Shown here: positions 10,115-18,810 of the stretch, one piece after another
Layout: every line of letters starts with the position of its first letter
Position numbering within the stretch: position 1 is the stretch's first letter
From: Bacteroidales bacterium
GTDB lineage: Bacteria; Bacteroidota; Bacteroidia; Bacteroidales; JAADJA01
Assembly: GCA_021740645.1 (NCBI GenBank)
Contig: JAIOZL010000024.1
Coordinates: forward strand, 1-64,000
DNA length: 64,000 bases
Reading direction: 5' to 3'
The notes under the pieces: model-generated
What the model was told of the DNA's origin: nothing
The model's database searches: none
Seen by the model: only the letters and a program-made list of their open reading frames with translations
Program-made: the position numbers and the translations under genes

Positions 10115-11521
10115 TTAGACTTCCATTTTTTTCCATTTACCACGTTTGAAAAACCATAAGGCTGCGAGGGTCATAAAAGACTCGGCAATCACAATGGCAA
10201 AATAAACTCCTGACTCTCCAACATTAAACTGTAAAGCTAAAAGGTATGCCAATGGTATTTCAAGTATCCAGAAACTGAAAAAATTAATTTTTGTAGGAGT
10301 AAGGGTATCTCCGGCACCATTAATTGCCTGAACCAGAACCATTCCCAATCCATAAAAAGCAAATCCAAAGGCAATAACCCTTAGGCTTAAAACTGCACTG
10401 CTGAACACATGTGGTTCTTTAGAAAATTCACTGACGAACACCTGTGGAAAACTTATTAAAATTACACTTATCAACCCCATTAAAACGACATTAATCTTTC
10501 CAACCATCCACACAGATTTTTCAGCCCTCTCTGGCTGTTTTGCACCTAAGTTCTGACCCACCAAAGTTGCAGCAGCATTGCTGATCCCCCATGATGGAAG
10601 CAATGAAAATATAATGATTCTTATAGCTATAGTATAACCTGCAAGCGCTTCACTACCAAACTCAGAAATTATCCTGTACAATAATATCCAACTCGAGGTG
10701 GCAATCAAATACTGGCTGATTGTGCCCAGGGATAACTTTATAAGTTGTCGTATGGTAGCAATGTGAACCCTGATATTTTCAATAGTCAATTGCACTCTTT
10801 TGTTACCACGGAATAAAAGGTAAAACTGGTATATAACTGCAATGCCCCTGCCGGTATTGGTGGCAATCGCAGCTCCCATTATGCCTAATTCAGGAAATGG
10901 GCCCAAACCAAAGATCAATATCGGATCAAGTATTATATTTAATCCATTGGCGAGTACCAATACCCTGAAGGATATGGCTGCGTCACCAGCACTTCTGAAT
11001 ACTGCATTAATAATAAACAAGAGCATAATAACCGCATTGCCCCCTAACATAATGGCCGTATAACTGCTCATGGAAGTATAAATAATTTCCTCAGCTCCCA
11101 TTAAACGCAAAAGATCTTTGGCAAAGATCATACCTGGTATAGCGATAAACAGGGAAACAAATAAACCGGTTATGATGGATTGAAAGGCAGCACGTCTGGC
11201 CCCTTTTTTATCCTTCTCCCCTATTCTTCTCGACACCATGGCAGTTGTAGCCATAGCCAATCCTACACCTATCGCATATACTACGGTTATTAATGATTCT
11301 GTTATACCAACAGTGGCAATGGCTTCAGCACCCAGGCGCGAAACAAAATAAATGTCCACCAGGGCAAAAATGGACTCCATTACCATTTCCAAAACCATTG
11401 GAACGGCTAACAGGAAAATTGCCCTTTTTATGCTTCCTTTCGTAAAATCCTGTTCGGTACCGGCAATGGCTTCCTTAATGTCACTTAAAACTTTATAATA
11501 TCTTTTTTCTTTTTTAATCAT
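10115..11521 (-). CDS. MATE-family multidrug/Na+ antiporter
   Basis: An integral membrane efflux protein with about 12 hydrophobic segments and the two-fold MatE repeat: LLAVPMVLEMVMESIFALVD starts the first half and LSLGTISQYLIATSSWILLY the second. These transporters export cationic drugs or metabolites in exchange for Na+ or H+; the substrate here is unknown. The frame can start at 11560 (481 residues) or at 11521 (468 residues). The shorter form is annotated because a TATCTTTG box lies at 11534-11541. The longer form would overlap the stop codon of a small upstream ORF and could be translationally coupled to it, so the start is open. A strong terminator follows. Confidence 0.92.
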   Translation of the reverse strand: MIKKEKRYYKVLSDIKEAIAGTEQDFTKGSIKRAIFLLAVPMVLEMVMESIFALVDIYFVSRLGAEAIATVGITESLITVVYAIGVGLAMATTAMVSRRIGEKDKKGARRAAFQSIITGLFVSLFIAIPGMIFAKDLLRLMGAEEIIYTSMSSYTAIMLGGNAVIMLLFIINAVFRSAGDAAISFRVLVLANGLNIILDPILIFGLGPFPELGIMGAAIATNTGRGIAVIYQFYLLFRGNKRVQLTIENIRVHIATIRQLIKLSLGTISQYLIATSSWILLYRIISEFGSEALAGYTIAIRIIIFSLLPSWGISNAAATLVGQNLGAKQPERAEKSVWMVGKINVVLMGLISVILISFPQVFVSEFSKEPHVFSSAVLSLRVIAFGFAFYGLGMVLVQAINGAGDTLTPTKINFFSFWILEIPLAYLLALQFNVGESGVYFAIVIAESFMTLAALWFFKRGKWKKMEV

Positions 11522-11533
11522 GAATTTAGCATT

Positions 11534-11541
11534 CAAAGATA
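11534..11541 (-). promoter_or_regulatory. Possible -7 box immediately upstream of the short MATE start
   Basis: TATCTTTG fits TAnnTTTG and would leave a leader of only about 5-8 bases to the ATG at 11521. It competes with the coupled-start model, in which this sequence is coding. Confidence 0.3.
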
Positions 11542-11552
11542 ATTTGTTAAAT

Positions 11553-11681
11553 CTACTCATTTCGTTTTCGTTTTCGATGATTGTTCAATAATTGATTTTC
11601 TTTCTTTGTTTGATTATTGCTCAACACAATGGGCAATGAGCATAATGCGACGAAACCTGTAAATTGTGTGATTGTTTTCAT
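11553..11681 (-). CDS. Small leader ORF (42 aa) overlapping the long MATE start
   Basis: An ATG at 11681 opens 42 codons starting MKTITQFTGFVALCSLPIVL and ending in a basic tail HRKRKRNE. It has a hydrophobic, signal-like first half. Six bases upstream is a good Shine-Dalgarno (CAGGAGAAA), unusual in this phylum, where most genes lack one. Its TAG stop overlaps the upstream candidate MATE start: the bases ATGAGTAG contain both. This arrangement is typical of translational coupling or a regulatory leader peptide. No homologue is recognised, and it may be a leader rather than a functional protein. Confidence 0.5.
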   Translation of the reverse strand: MKTITQFTGFVALCSLPIVLSNNQTKKENQLLNNHRKRKRNE

Positions 11682-11731
11682 AGTAATTTCTCCTGATAAT
11701 TTTAATTGATGAATAAATAAATTGAAATTTG

Positions 11732-11748
11732 TTGCGGGGGTTCCGCAA
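11732..11748. repeat. Short perfect inverted repeat upstream of the leader ORF
   Basis: TTGCGG and CCGCAA flank a 5-base loop in the 5' region of the small ORF and MATE gene. It could be an operator or an RNA hairpin; no function can be assigned. Confidence 0.4.
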
Positions 11749-11933
11749 TGAGGTGCAAAGAAATGTATTTCGAAAAACGAATTACTTTTCCCTTAGCACG
11801 GGAAACACAGGGTAATATTGACGCGTGTTTTCATTTTGTGTAAAAACTGAATTGCAAAAATAAAACATATAAACTTAGAATCAATATAAAAATCTATTTT
11901 TTTACTTTTAGCAAATATTTACAGCGTAATACT

Positions 11934-12467
11934 ATGTATAGGGTCAGTTTTTTAATTACCGTTTTTATTAGCAGTGTGTTTAGCTCGTATTCATGTAATT
12001 CAGATACAACAGACAACCGAGGGTACATCGTATCTGTTGGCGACAAAGTGCCTGAAATTACTTTACAGTTAACTAATGGTGAAACAATAATGCTAAAAGA
12101 TTTTATAGGCAAAGTAGTGGTTCTGCAATTTACGGCCAGCTGGTGTTCGGTTTGCCGCAGAGAAATGCCACATTTAGAAAAAGAAGTATGGTTACCCAAT
12201 AAAGACAAAGACTTCATCTTGATTGGTGTTGATTATAATGAGCCGATTGAAACAGTTATAAAATTTAAAGAGGACATGCAAATTAATTACCCTATGGCAC
12301 TTGATCCCAATGGGGATATATTTGGGCAGTTTGCAATCAAACAGAGCGGGGTCACCCGTAATATAGTCATTGATAAGAGTGGGCAAATAGCTTATTTGAC
12401 AAGGTTATTTGATAAGAAGGAATTTGAGGCAATGAAAGAAAAAATTTCAGAGTTACTGGATAATTAA
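11934..12467 (+). CDS. TlpA/ResA-like thioredoxin-fold lipoprotein
   Basis: 177 residues. The N-terminus is a lipoprotein signal with lipobox SSYSC (Cys21), so the protein is anchored on the periplasmic side of a membrane. Residues 35-175 form an AhpC/TSA-Redoxin thioredoxin fold with the redox motif WCSVC (Cys71, Cys74). The cis-Pro region is replaced by SGVTRNIVIDKSGQI, as in TlpA/ResA proteins. It probably reduces or isomerises envelope disulfides. It stands alone and is convergent with the alanine symporter. Confidence 0.9.
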   Translation: MYRVSFLITVFISSVFSSYSCNSDTTDNRGYIVSVGDKVPEITLQLTNGETIMLKDFIGKVVVLQFTASWCSVCRREMPHLEKEVWLPNKDKDFILIGVDYNEPIETVIKFKEDMQINYPMALDPNGDIFGQFAIKQSGVTRNIVIDKSGQIAYLTRLFDKKEFEAMKEKISELLDN

Positions 12468-12485
12468 ATCCCAGTAAACGAAAGA

Positions 12486-14174
12486 CTATTTAAATCGTTT
12501 TACTTCCCCTCTTTTCACTTTTCCCATATAATCCATCAAATCCCTTTTAACCTCAGGGGCTAAAATAATCAGCCCTAAAATATTCGGAAAGGCCATCGAC
12601 AGTATCATCATATCAGAAAAATCGAGGACAGAACCAAGGTTGGATGCTGAACCAACTATTATAAATAGAAGAAAAATCGTAAAAAAAGTGTATTTGGCAA
12701 CATTCCTGGTTTTAAACAGCTTTTCTGATATATCCCCAAAAAGATAATCAAATCCTTTCAATCCATAATATGACCAGGAAATCATGGTGGAAAATGCAAA
12801 AAGAAATATTGCCAGAACAAGAATGTAGGGAAACCAGGGCAATACACTCGAAAATGCATAGGAAGTTAATTGTGCTCCTTCCAGCCCCATAGGATTCTCA
12901 TAAGTCCCGGTAAAGATTAGCACCAGGGCGGTCATGGTGCATATGACCACCGTATCAATAAACGGCTCAAGAAGGGCCACATACCCTTCCGTAACAGGAG
13001 TATCAGTTTTTACGGCCGAGTGTGCAATAGAGGCTGATCCCACCCCAGCTTCATTCGAGAATGCTGCCCTTTGGAAACCAATAATCAAGACTCCAATAAA
13101 ACCACCTTTTATTGCATTAGCGCCAAAAGCCCCATTATAAATTAACCAAAATGCATCATCTATTTTGCTAATGTTCATAAAAATAATCACCAGGGCAGTC
13201 CCCACATAAATCACCGCCATAAAAGGAACAATTTTATCAGTAACCCGAGCAATACTTTTTATTCCTCCAATTACTACCACGCCAACTAAAATCGCCAGGA
13301 TTAAACCAAACATTGCTCCCTGGCCCTCTAATGATGGGGCAATATAAGACAATTGAGCAAAGGCCTGGTTGGCCTGAAACATATTTCCACCCCCAAGAGA
13401 CCCACCTATTACCAGAACAGCAAACAAAAATGCCAGAAATGCGCCCAGCCATTTTAATCCTTTTTTCTTTAGTCCGTCACGCAAATAGTACATGGCCCCT
13501 CCCGAGACAATGCCATTTTTATCAAATATCCGGTATTTTACACCAAGTGTACATTCTGTAAATTTAGATGACATTCCAAGGAGCCCGGCAAGGATCATCC
13601 AAAAAGTTGCCCCAGGGCCTCCTATTGAAATGGCGATTGCCACACTGGCAATATTTCCCAAACCCACAGTGGCCGACAAAGCCGTAGTAAGTGCCTGAAA
13701 GTGGGATACCTCACCTTTATGGTCAGGGTCATCATATTTTCCCCGTACAATATCTATGGCATGTTTAAAACCCCTGATATTAATAAACTTCATATAAATA
13801 GTGAAAGCAATAGCACCAAAAAGCAACCAGACGACAACCAACGGGATGTGGGATTCTCTCTGCTCTCCATTTGAATCATATACAGGATTGCCCTCCTCAT
13901 CATAGACCAGAGGGTCATAGATACCCAATGCCGAAAAAGGATCCCAAAATAGCACACTGCCTATGGCTGCAACAATCGGACGGAAGGCTTGGTCAATTTT
14001 CTGACTAACAGTTAGATCATCAGGTGAAGCTTCATCCGATGAAATAATGTTTGATTGGGTTGATATCTTTAAAGAATCCTGACCGGCATCCACACCAGCA
14101 CTTACAAAGCCTGAAAGGTAAACAAACACAATAGATAAAAAAATCCGGGAAAACTTAAAATCTCTTAATCGCAT
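12486..14174 (-). CDS. Sodium:alanine (AGCS family) symporter
   Basis: About 562 residues from the ATG at 14174. The frame is open to 14219, but a TATTTTTG promoter box covers that end, so the inner start is used; it also gives a good signal-like N-terminus. The AGCS signature is present: [40 protein letters not shown] and [17 protein letters not shown]. The protein takes up alanine, glycine or a related amino acid with Na+. An N-terminal extension of about 100 residues before the AGCS core holds a signal segment and a soluble linker rich in Ser/Asp, which is common in Bacteroidota versions. Confidence 0.93.
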   Translation of the reverse strand: MRLRDFKFSRIFLSIVFVYLSGFVSAGVDAGQDSLKISTQSNIISSDEASPDDLTVSQKIDQAFRPIVAAIGSVLFWDPFSALGIYDPLVYDEEGNPVYDSNGEQRESHIPLVVVWLLFGAIAFTIYMKFINIRGFKHAIDIVRGKYDDPDHKGEVSHFQALTTALSATVGLGNIASVAIAISIGGPGATFWMILAGLLGMSSKFTECTLGVKYRIFDKNGIVSGGAMYYLRDGLKKKGLKWLGAFLAFLFAVLVIGGSLGGGNMFQANQAFAQLSYIAPSLEGQGAMFGLILAILVGVVVIGGIKSIARVTDKIVPFMAVIYVGTALVIIFMNISKIDDAFWLIYNGAFGANAIKGGFIGVLIIGFQRAAFSNEAGVGSASIAHSAVKTDTPVTEGYVALLEPFIDTVVICTMTALVLIFTGTYENPMGLEGAQLTSYAFSSVLPWFPYILVLAIFLFAFSTMISWSYYGLKGFDYLFGDISEKLFKTRNVAKYTFFTIFLLFIIVGSASNLGSVLDFSDMMILSMAFPNILGLIILAPEVKRDLMDYMGKVKRGEVKRFK

Positions 14175-14216
14175 ATCCTCTATGAATAATTCTGCCAATA
14201 AAAACATGCAAGTATA

Positions 14217-14224
14217 CAAAAATA
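14217..14224 (-). promoter_or_regulatory. -7 promoter box of the alanine symporter gene
   Basis: TATTTTTG (TAnnTTTG) on the minus strand, about 43 bases before the preferred ATG. It overlaps the longer open frame and so argues against that start. Confidence 0.5.
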
Positions 14225-14410
14225 GTTTGAAGTAGGTCTGTGGAGTTACTTATCCATATTATCAAAGGTAGAACATTTATTGTGCTATTTATTATTGTAG
14301 AATACATTTATCAATTCAGAAAAAGTGATCAAAAAGTTACATGGATTGGAATATTGCTTATAGATCGTAGATTTTAGATATTAGAATAAATGCGGAAACA
14401 AAATTCTGGT

Positions 14411-14418
14411 TACTTTTG
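14411..14418 (+). promoter_or_regulatory. -7 promoter box of the DUF1684 gene
   Basis: TACTTTTG fits TAnnTTTG and lies 24 bases before the preferred ATG at 14443. Confidence 0.5.
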
Positions 14419-14442
14419 TGGAGGATGTTTGCAACACATATT

Positions 14443-15075
14443 ATGAAATATATTATCACTGTTTTATTTACCGGATTTATCTTTTTAAGTTATCTGTCAT
14501 TTAGCCAGATTTCCCAGGACAGCATCAACACATATATCTCTTCTATCGAAAATCATCGAAAGGGAAAAAATATTAAACTGATGTATACCGAGAGTACACC
14601 TCTTAAACCTGATCAAAAGAAAACATTTAAGGGATTAAATTATTTTCCGGCCAATATCAATTACCAGCTGGAGGCAACTTTAATTATTGAAGAGGAGCCG
14701 GAGATAGTAAAATTCAGGACATCGACCGAACGTTCACCGGAATACATCAAATACGGAAAAGTGATCTTTACTCTGAATGGTAAGGAATATTCATTGTTTG
14801 CCTACCAAAGTAAAAAACTCGTGGAAGTTAAAAAAGAAAATAATGATTTGTTCGTTCCATTCAGGGATGAAACCAGTAAGGATGAAACATATGGTGGTGG
14901 ACGATATGTAGATTGTGAAATTCCAAAAGAGGGGAACAAAATAATCTTAGACTTTAACAAGGCTTATAATCCTTATTGTGCTTACAATCCAACCTATTCA
15001 TGCGTAATTCCTCCTGAAGAAAACCGTTTACCCATCCGCATTGAAGCCGGGGAGAAAATTTACGAAAAACATTAG
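14443..15075 (+). CDS. DUF1684 family secreted protein
   Basis: 210 residues from the ATG at 14443, which gives a signal peptide MKYIITVLFTGFIFLSYLSF; nine further in-frame codons upstream are less likely because they lie next to the promoter box. The rest matches the DUF1684 pattern: a strand-rich region with LKPDQKKTFKGLNYFP, then the FVPFRDETSKDETYGGGRY block, and a C-terminal DFNKAYNPYCAYNPTYSCV block with two conserved Cys. The function of the family is unknown. It is monocistronic and convergent with the phosphodiesterase gene. Confidence 0.88.
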   Translation: MKYIITVLFTGFIFLSYLSFSQISQDSINTYISSIENHRKGKNIKLMYTESTPLKPDQKKTFKGLNYFPANINYQLEATLIIEEEPEIVKFRTSTERSPEYIKYGKVIFTLNGKEYSLFAYQSKKLVEVKKENNDLFVPFRDETSKDETYGGGRYVDCEIPKEGNKIILDFNKAYNPYCAYNPTYSCVIPPEENRLPIRIEAGEKIYEKH

Positions 15076-15128
15076 GACCTGAAGAAATCAATGGGTTGAT
15101 TCCAATAATCTGACATAACTAATTACAC

Positions 15129-16334
15129 TTATTTATTAAGCAGTGGCAATACATTTTCCAAGGTACCATCCACCGGGGCGGGATTTAGATTTAATATTTC
15201 ACAAATTAGGGGATAGATATCAATATTATTAAAGGCAGGTGAAATATAATCGACCTTGAAAGCAGGTCCAAATGCGTAAAAAATGGCATGCATATCTTTA
15301 TTATCATTATCAAATCCGTGAGCCCCGTTTCCTACTTTCTTATCAGGATATAATACTACACTATAACTGCTGTCAGCTAAAACAACCAAGTCAAGGGTTC
15401 TGGGATTTGACCCATAGATCAAGCGGTCCGGCAATTCACCAGTTTTCCAGACGGAAATCCCTACCACACTTTGCAGGGCCATATAGATACTGTCTTCATA
15501 GCCTTTATTGGCCATAATATTATAATTCGGATTATAACCTTCAATTTCTTCAATCCATTCTTTTTTCACATGATCATAAAGAGCAATTTTTCTATCATTG
15601 GAAATGTTTCCCATCCCATGGTCGGAGGTAACAATCACGTTGAATTGACCGGCGTTAGGCAGAGATTCCAGTTTTGTTAAAAATACTCCTAAAAGTGAGT
15701 CCATCATCACTATTGTCCTTTCTAGTTCAGGACTATCGGGCCCAAATTTATGACCAGAGTGGTCCGGCTCATCATAATACCACAAAATAAGATGTGGCCT
15801 TACCGCTTCTGGTTTTTGCAACCATGCAATCACGGTATCAATTCGTTGGCCATAATCAAATTTATGATCGTACCTTTTCCAGTAGGTAGGATGTTTCCCC
15901 GCAATATCAGCTTCTGAACCAACCCAAAAAAAAGACCCGCTTACTACCCCTTGATTATCTGCTGTAACCCAGATGGGCTCTCCGTCATAAAAGCTTCCGT
16001 CCTCAACGGCTGTCCTGTCGAATATCTCATATTTTCGCTTAGTTTCAGGGTCATAAAATGAGTTTAAGACAATCCCATGATGATCGGGGACCAAACCCGT
16101 GGCAATACTATAGTGATTAGGAAATGTTTTTGTAGGAAAAGAAGGTCGGAGTGATTTTGCCTTTACACCCATTTTGGCAATTTTATCAAAGTTTGGTGTA
16201 GGTACTTTATCGGTATAATCCCATCTGAAACCATCCATCGAAAGCATAATCACATAAGGCTTTTCAGGCTCTTGTTTTGTAAAGCAACCTGAAAATATCA
16301 GGATGGGCAACAACAAGATCAGCAATTTTTTCAT
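15129..16334 (-). CDS. Type I phosphodiesterase / nucleotide pyrophosphatase (NPP-like) lipoprotein
   Basis: 401 residues with a lipoprotein signal (lipobox IFSGC, Cys17). The alkaline-phosphatase superfamily metal and nucleophile residues of the NPP family are present: Asp34 in LSMDGFRWD, nucleophile Thr70 in PTKTFPNH, then YYDEPDHSGHKFGP, TSDHGM and NGAHGFDN. It should hydrolyse phosphodiester or pyrophosphate bonds of nucleotides or nucleotide sugars in the periplasm or at the surface. Length and motif order fit bacterial and eukaryotic NPPs. It has its own TACTTTTG promoter box. Confidence 0.93.
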   Translation of the reverse strand: MKKLLILLLPILIFSGCFTKQEPEKPYVIMLSMDGFRWDYTDKVPTPNFDKIAKMGVKAKSLRPSFPTKTFPNHYSIATGLVPDHHGIVLNSFYDPETKRKYEIFDRTAVEDGSFYDGEPIWVTADNQGVVSGSFFWVGSEADIAGKHPTYWKRYDHKFDYGQRIDTVIAWLQKPEAVRPHLILWYYDEPDHSGHKFGPDSPELERTIVMMDSLLGVFLTKLESLPNAGQFNVIVTSDHGMGNISNDRKIALYDHVKKEWIEEIEGYNPNYNIMANKGYEDSIYMALQSVVGISVWKTGELPDRLIYGSNPRTLDLVVLADSSYSVVLYPDKKVGNGAHGFDNDNKDMHAIFYAFGPAFKVDYISPAFNNIDIYPLICEILNLNPAPVDGTLENVLPLLNK

Positions 16335-16351
16335 TTTATTTGGTTTTTTTG

Positions 16352-16359
16352 CAAAAGTA
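16352..16359 (-). promoter_or_regulatory. -7 promoter box of the phosphodiesterase gene
   Basis: TACTTTTG on the minus strand, 17 bases before the ATG; matches TAnnTTTG. Confidence 0.5.
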
Positions 16360-16454
16360 AATATTGATTTTAATCAACTACCAAATTGAATCAGGATGTT
16401 TTAATAAATTATCAACTCGTATCTCAAATCTTTTGACAAAACAAGCAAATCAGT

Positions 16455-17375
16455 TTATTGTTTTATTTGCGCTAAAGCAACGGCAATTTTTTCCTCCATG
16501 GGTAAATCTCCCTTGATCCAGTGAATTTTGATTCCCTGTTTTTCCATTCGTCTGAACCAGGTCATTTGACGTTTTGCAAACTGATGTATGGCCGTATTTA
16601 GAAGCCTAAACATTTCTTCGTACTTAATTTCCCCGATAATATATTGTGTGAGGTATCGGTACTCCAACCCATAAAACTTCAGCTGATCAGGAGTCAATCC
16701 CTTACCTAAAAGCGCTCTGACCTCTTCGGCCATTCCGGCATCAAGTCTCGCTCTGAGCCTTTCAGTTATCCTCTGCCTGATAACCTGTCTCTCGAAATAG
16801 ATCCCAAAGGTTACCGATGTAATTTTAGGAAAATCCATATCAATTTCCGGATGATCGCGATAATAAGTTTGGATTTCAATGGCTTTGACTAACCTTTTAC
16901 GGTCACTGGTATCGGTTTTATTATGAGGAACTTTAAAAGATTCGAGAATTCGAATCAGGGCATCAGTACTTTTCTCAGAAAGTTCGCTCCTTAAGGATTT
17001 GCTTTGCGGAACCTGAATAAGCTTATACCCTTTTAATACAGACTCGACATACATGCCCGTACCCCCACAAAGCACCGGAATTTTATTTCCTGACTTTATT
17101 TTCTGATAAGTATTCAGGAAATCCTGCTGAAACTCAAATACGTTGTATTCATATCCGGGATCCATAATATCCACAAGATGAAAAGGGATATTTTGCCCTT
17201 CCACAATATAATCGGAAATATCTTTTCCGGTGGCTAAATCCATGCCCCGGTATACCTGTCTGGAGTCTGCACTTATTATTTCTCCGTTTAACCGATAAGC
17301 CAGGTGGGCAGCAAATGCTGTTTTGCCGGTTGCTGTCGGCCCTGTTACCACTATAAGGTTTGGAGAGGAAAGCAT
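16455..17375 (-). CDS. miaA: tRNA dimethylallyltransferase
   Basis: 306 residues, the usual MiaA length. The P-loop is TGPTATGKT (residues 11-19), followed by EIISADSRQVYRGMDLATGK, the DMAPP/tRNA-binding block. FYGLEYRY and the QFAKRQMTWFRR helix near the C-terminus are also diagnostic. The enzyme puts an isopentenyl group on A37 of tRNAs that read U-initial codons. It begins five bases after the glycosyltransferase stop, so the two genes form one operon although their functions look unrelated. Confidence 0.97.
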   Translation of the reverse strand: MLSSPNLIVVTGPTATGKTAFAAHLAYRLNGEIISADSRQVYRGMDLATGKDISDYIVEGQNIPFHLVDIMDPGYEYNVFEFQQDFLNTYQKIKSGNKIPVLCGGTGMYVESVLKGYKLIQVPQSKSLRSELSEKSTDALIRILESFKVPHNKTDTSDRKRLVKAIEIQTYYRDHPEIDMDFPKITSVTFGIYFERQVIRQRITERLRARLDAGMAEEVRALLGKGLTPDQLKFYGLEYRYLTQYIIGEIKYEEMFRLLNTAIHQFAKRQMTWFRRMEKQGIKIHWIKGDLPMEEKIAVALAQIKQ

Positions 17376-17380
17376 TTTTT

Positions 17381-18601
17381 TCAGGTTATTTTTTGTTTTT
17401 TCTGAATGTTTTCTTCCAGCTGCACCAGCAGGTCCCGGACCTGACTCAAGTGCGCTATTTCACTTTGATCAAAAGAAAAAGTGAGGATATCAAAATCCAA
17501 TTCATTTAATTCTGAATTGTAAAAATACTCAAACCATTGTATCAGGTTTATCTCATCAGATGCTTTATCAAGCTTTTGTTTCCATTTTAAATACTGTAAT
17601 ATTCTAAAAGCATCGATCTTATGCATACAGGCTCGTACAAAATTCTCCCTGTTTTTAAAGTTTTCACGCAGTTTTACCCATATATTATCTTCATCAAATT
17701 TTTGTGCTATAAAGGCATCCATAGGTGAGGGGACATCGCCGGAAAATAATTCAGGAAATAGCTCATAGGTAATTTTAATTTCATCAAAATGCTTAAAGGA
17801 GTAAATAGGGTAACTCGACCAATCACCTCCACTTCCCTTAATCATTGCAGGGCCGGTTCCAAATCCCACCCTGTCTGAATATCGTGCTGCCGGGTACACT
17901 TTTTCTTCATTCCAGCACAGGACATTACCAAATTTTCTAAGTTTCTGCAAAAAATAAAAATCCTCTCCGCTTTTATGCGGTGTAATCCCTCCTATCTTTT
18001 TGTATGCATTTACCGGAACTGCTATGGCAGAACCAATTGCTGTAAAAGCATAGGGGTTTTTTATTCGCCACAAATTGAGGGCATAATAACGCATATAAAT
18101 TTCATAGTGCAGGATTGCTCTGTCTTTTTTAGCATTTTCTGTAAGAGCGTGATAATAGGGAACGGACATGGCTACAGCCTTTGGATAGTGTCTAAAACTA
18201 TCTATCAGCGACTGAAAATATGTGGGATTAAAAGTTGTATCTGCATCCAGGCTCAGGATAATATCATGGTCAGCTGCTTCAGAGGCAATGGTATCCATTA
18301 GTATTTTTCGGGCATAGCCGACTCCGGTTTTCTTTCCTTTCCAGCCCTCACCCTGGCTGCTTTTGTCTATTATTTGCAGAGGTATCTGGTTTAGGCTAGC
18401 TCGAAGATAAGATAAGGTCTGTTGGTTCCTAAGACAAATTTCCAGGTTATCCGGGCTAGTCCACCATAGTTCAGGCTGATTTACGCAAACAAATAATTTA
18501 TAATTGCGGTAAGTTTGATTTTTAACGCATTGGATGAAACCGGAAATATTTTCCAATTCATCCATACAAGGTAGTGCAATAAAAATCTTTTTGTCCGTCA
18601 T
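17381..18601 (-). CDS. Family 2 glycosyltransferase
   Basis: 406 residues with a GT-A fold: KIFIALPCMDELENISGF opens the nucleotide-binding half, and LSLDADTTF near residue 120 holds the DxD-type metal site. GEDFYFLQKLRKFG matches the acceptor/ED block. There are no obvious membrane spans. It uses a nucleotide sugar of unknown identity. It is the first gene of an operon with miaA. A TACTTTTG box lies only eight bases before the ATG, so the mRNA may be nearly leaderless. Confidence 0.88.
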   Translation of the reverse strand: MTDKKIFIALPCMDELENISGFIQCVKNQTYRNYKLFVCVNQPELWWTSPDNLEICLRNQQTLSYLRASLNQIPLQIIDKSSQGEGWKGKKTGVGYARKILMDTIASEAADHDIILSLDADTTFNPTYFQSLIDSFRHYPKAVAMSVPYYHALTENAKKDRAILHYEIYMRYYALNLWRIKNPYAFTAIGSAIAVPVNAYKKIGGITPHKSGEDFYFLQKLRKFGNVLCWNEEKVYPAARYSDRVGFGTGPAMIKGSGGDWSSYPIYSFKHFDEIKITYELFPELFSGDVPSPMDAFIAQKFDEDNIWVKLRENFKNRENFVRACMHKIDAFRILQYLKWKQKLDKASDEINLIQWFEYFYNSELNELDFDILTFSFDQSEIAHLSQVRDLLVQLEENIQKKQKIT

Positions 18602-18608
18602 AACCTTA

Positions 18609-18616
18609 CAAAAGTA
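18609..18616 (-). promoter_or_regulatory. -7 promoter box very close to the glycosyltransferase start
   Basis: TACTTTTG on the minus strand ends eight bases before the ATG. Transcription would then begin at or next to the start codon. Confidence 0.4.
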
Positions 18617-18767
18617 AGTAAGGATGGCAAATTTAAGGCATCCTGATGGATTCTGTTTGGTAAATGAAAATAAAATGCAAGCCGGGTATCAATATCTATG
18701 TCGGCTTTAAGATGCTGTTTTTTAATTTTACTATTAAATATAAATTCATGCTTTATGAACAAATCCC

Positions 18768-18775
18768 TATATTTG
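18768..18775 (+). promoter_or_regulatory. -7 promoter box of yidC
   Basis: TATATTTG, a perfect TAnnTTTG, 35 bases before the yidC ATG. Confidence 0.55.
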
Positions 18776-18810
18776 CCCCCTGTTTTAATTTTTTGAAAAT
18801 TATACAATAA

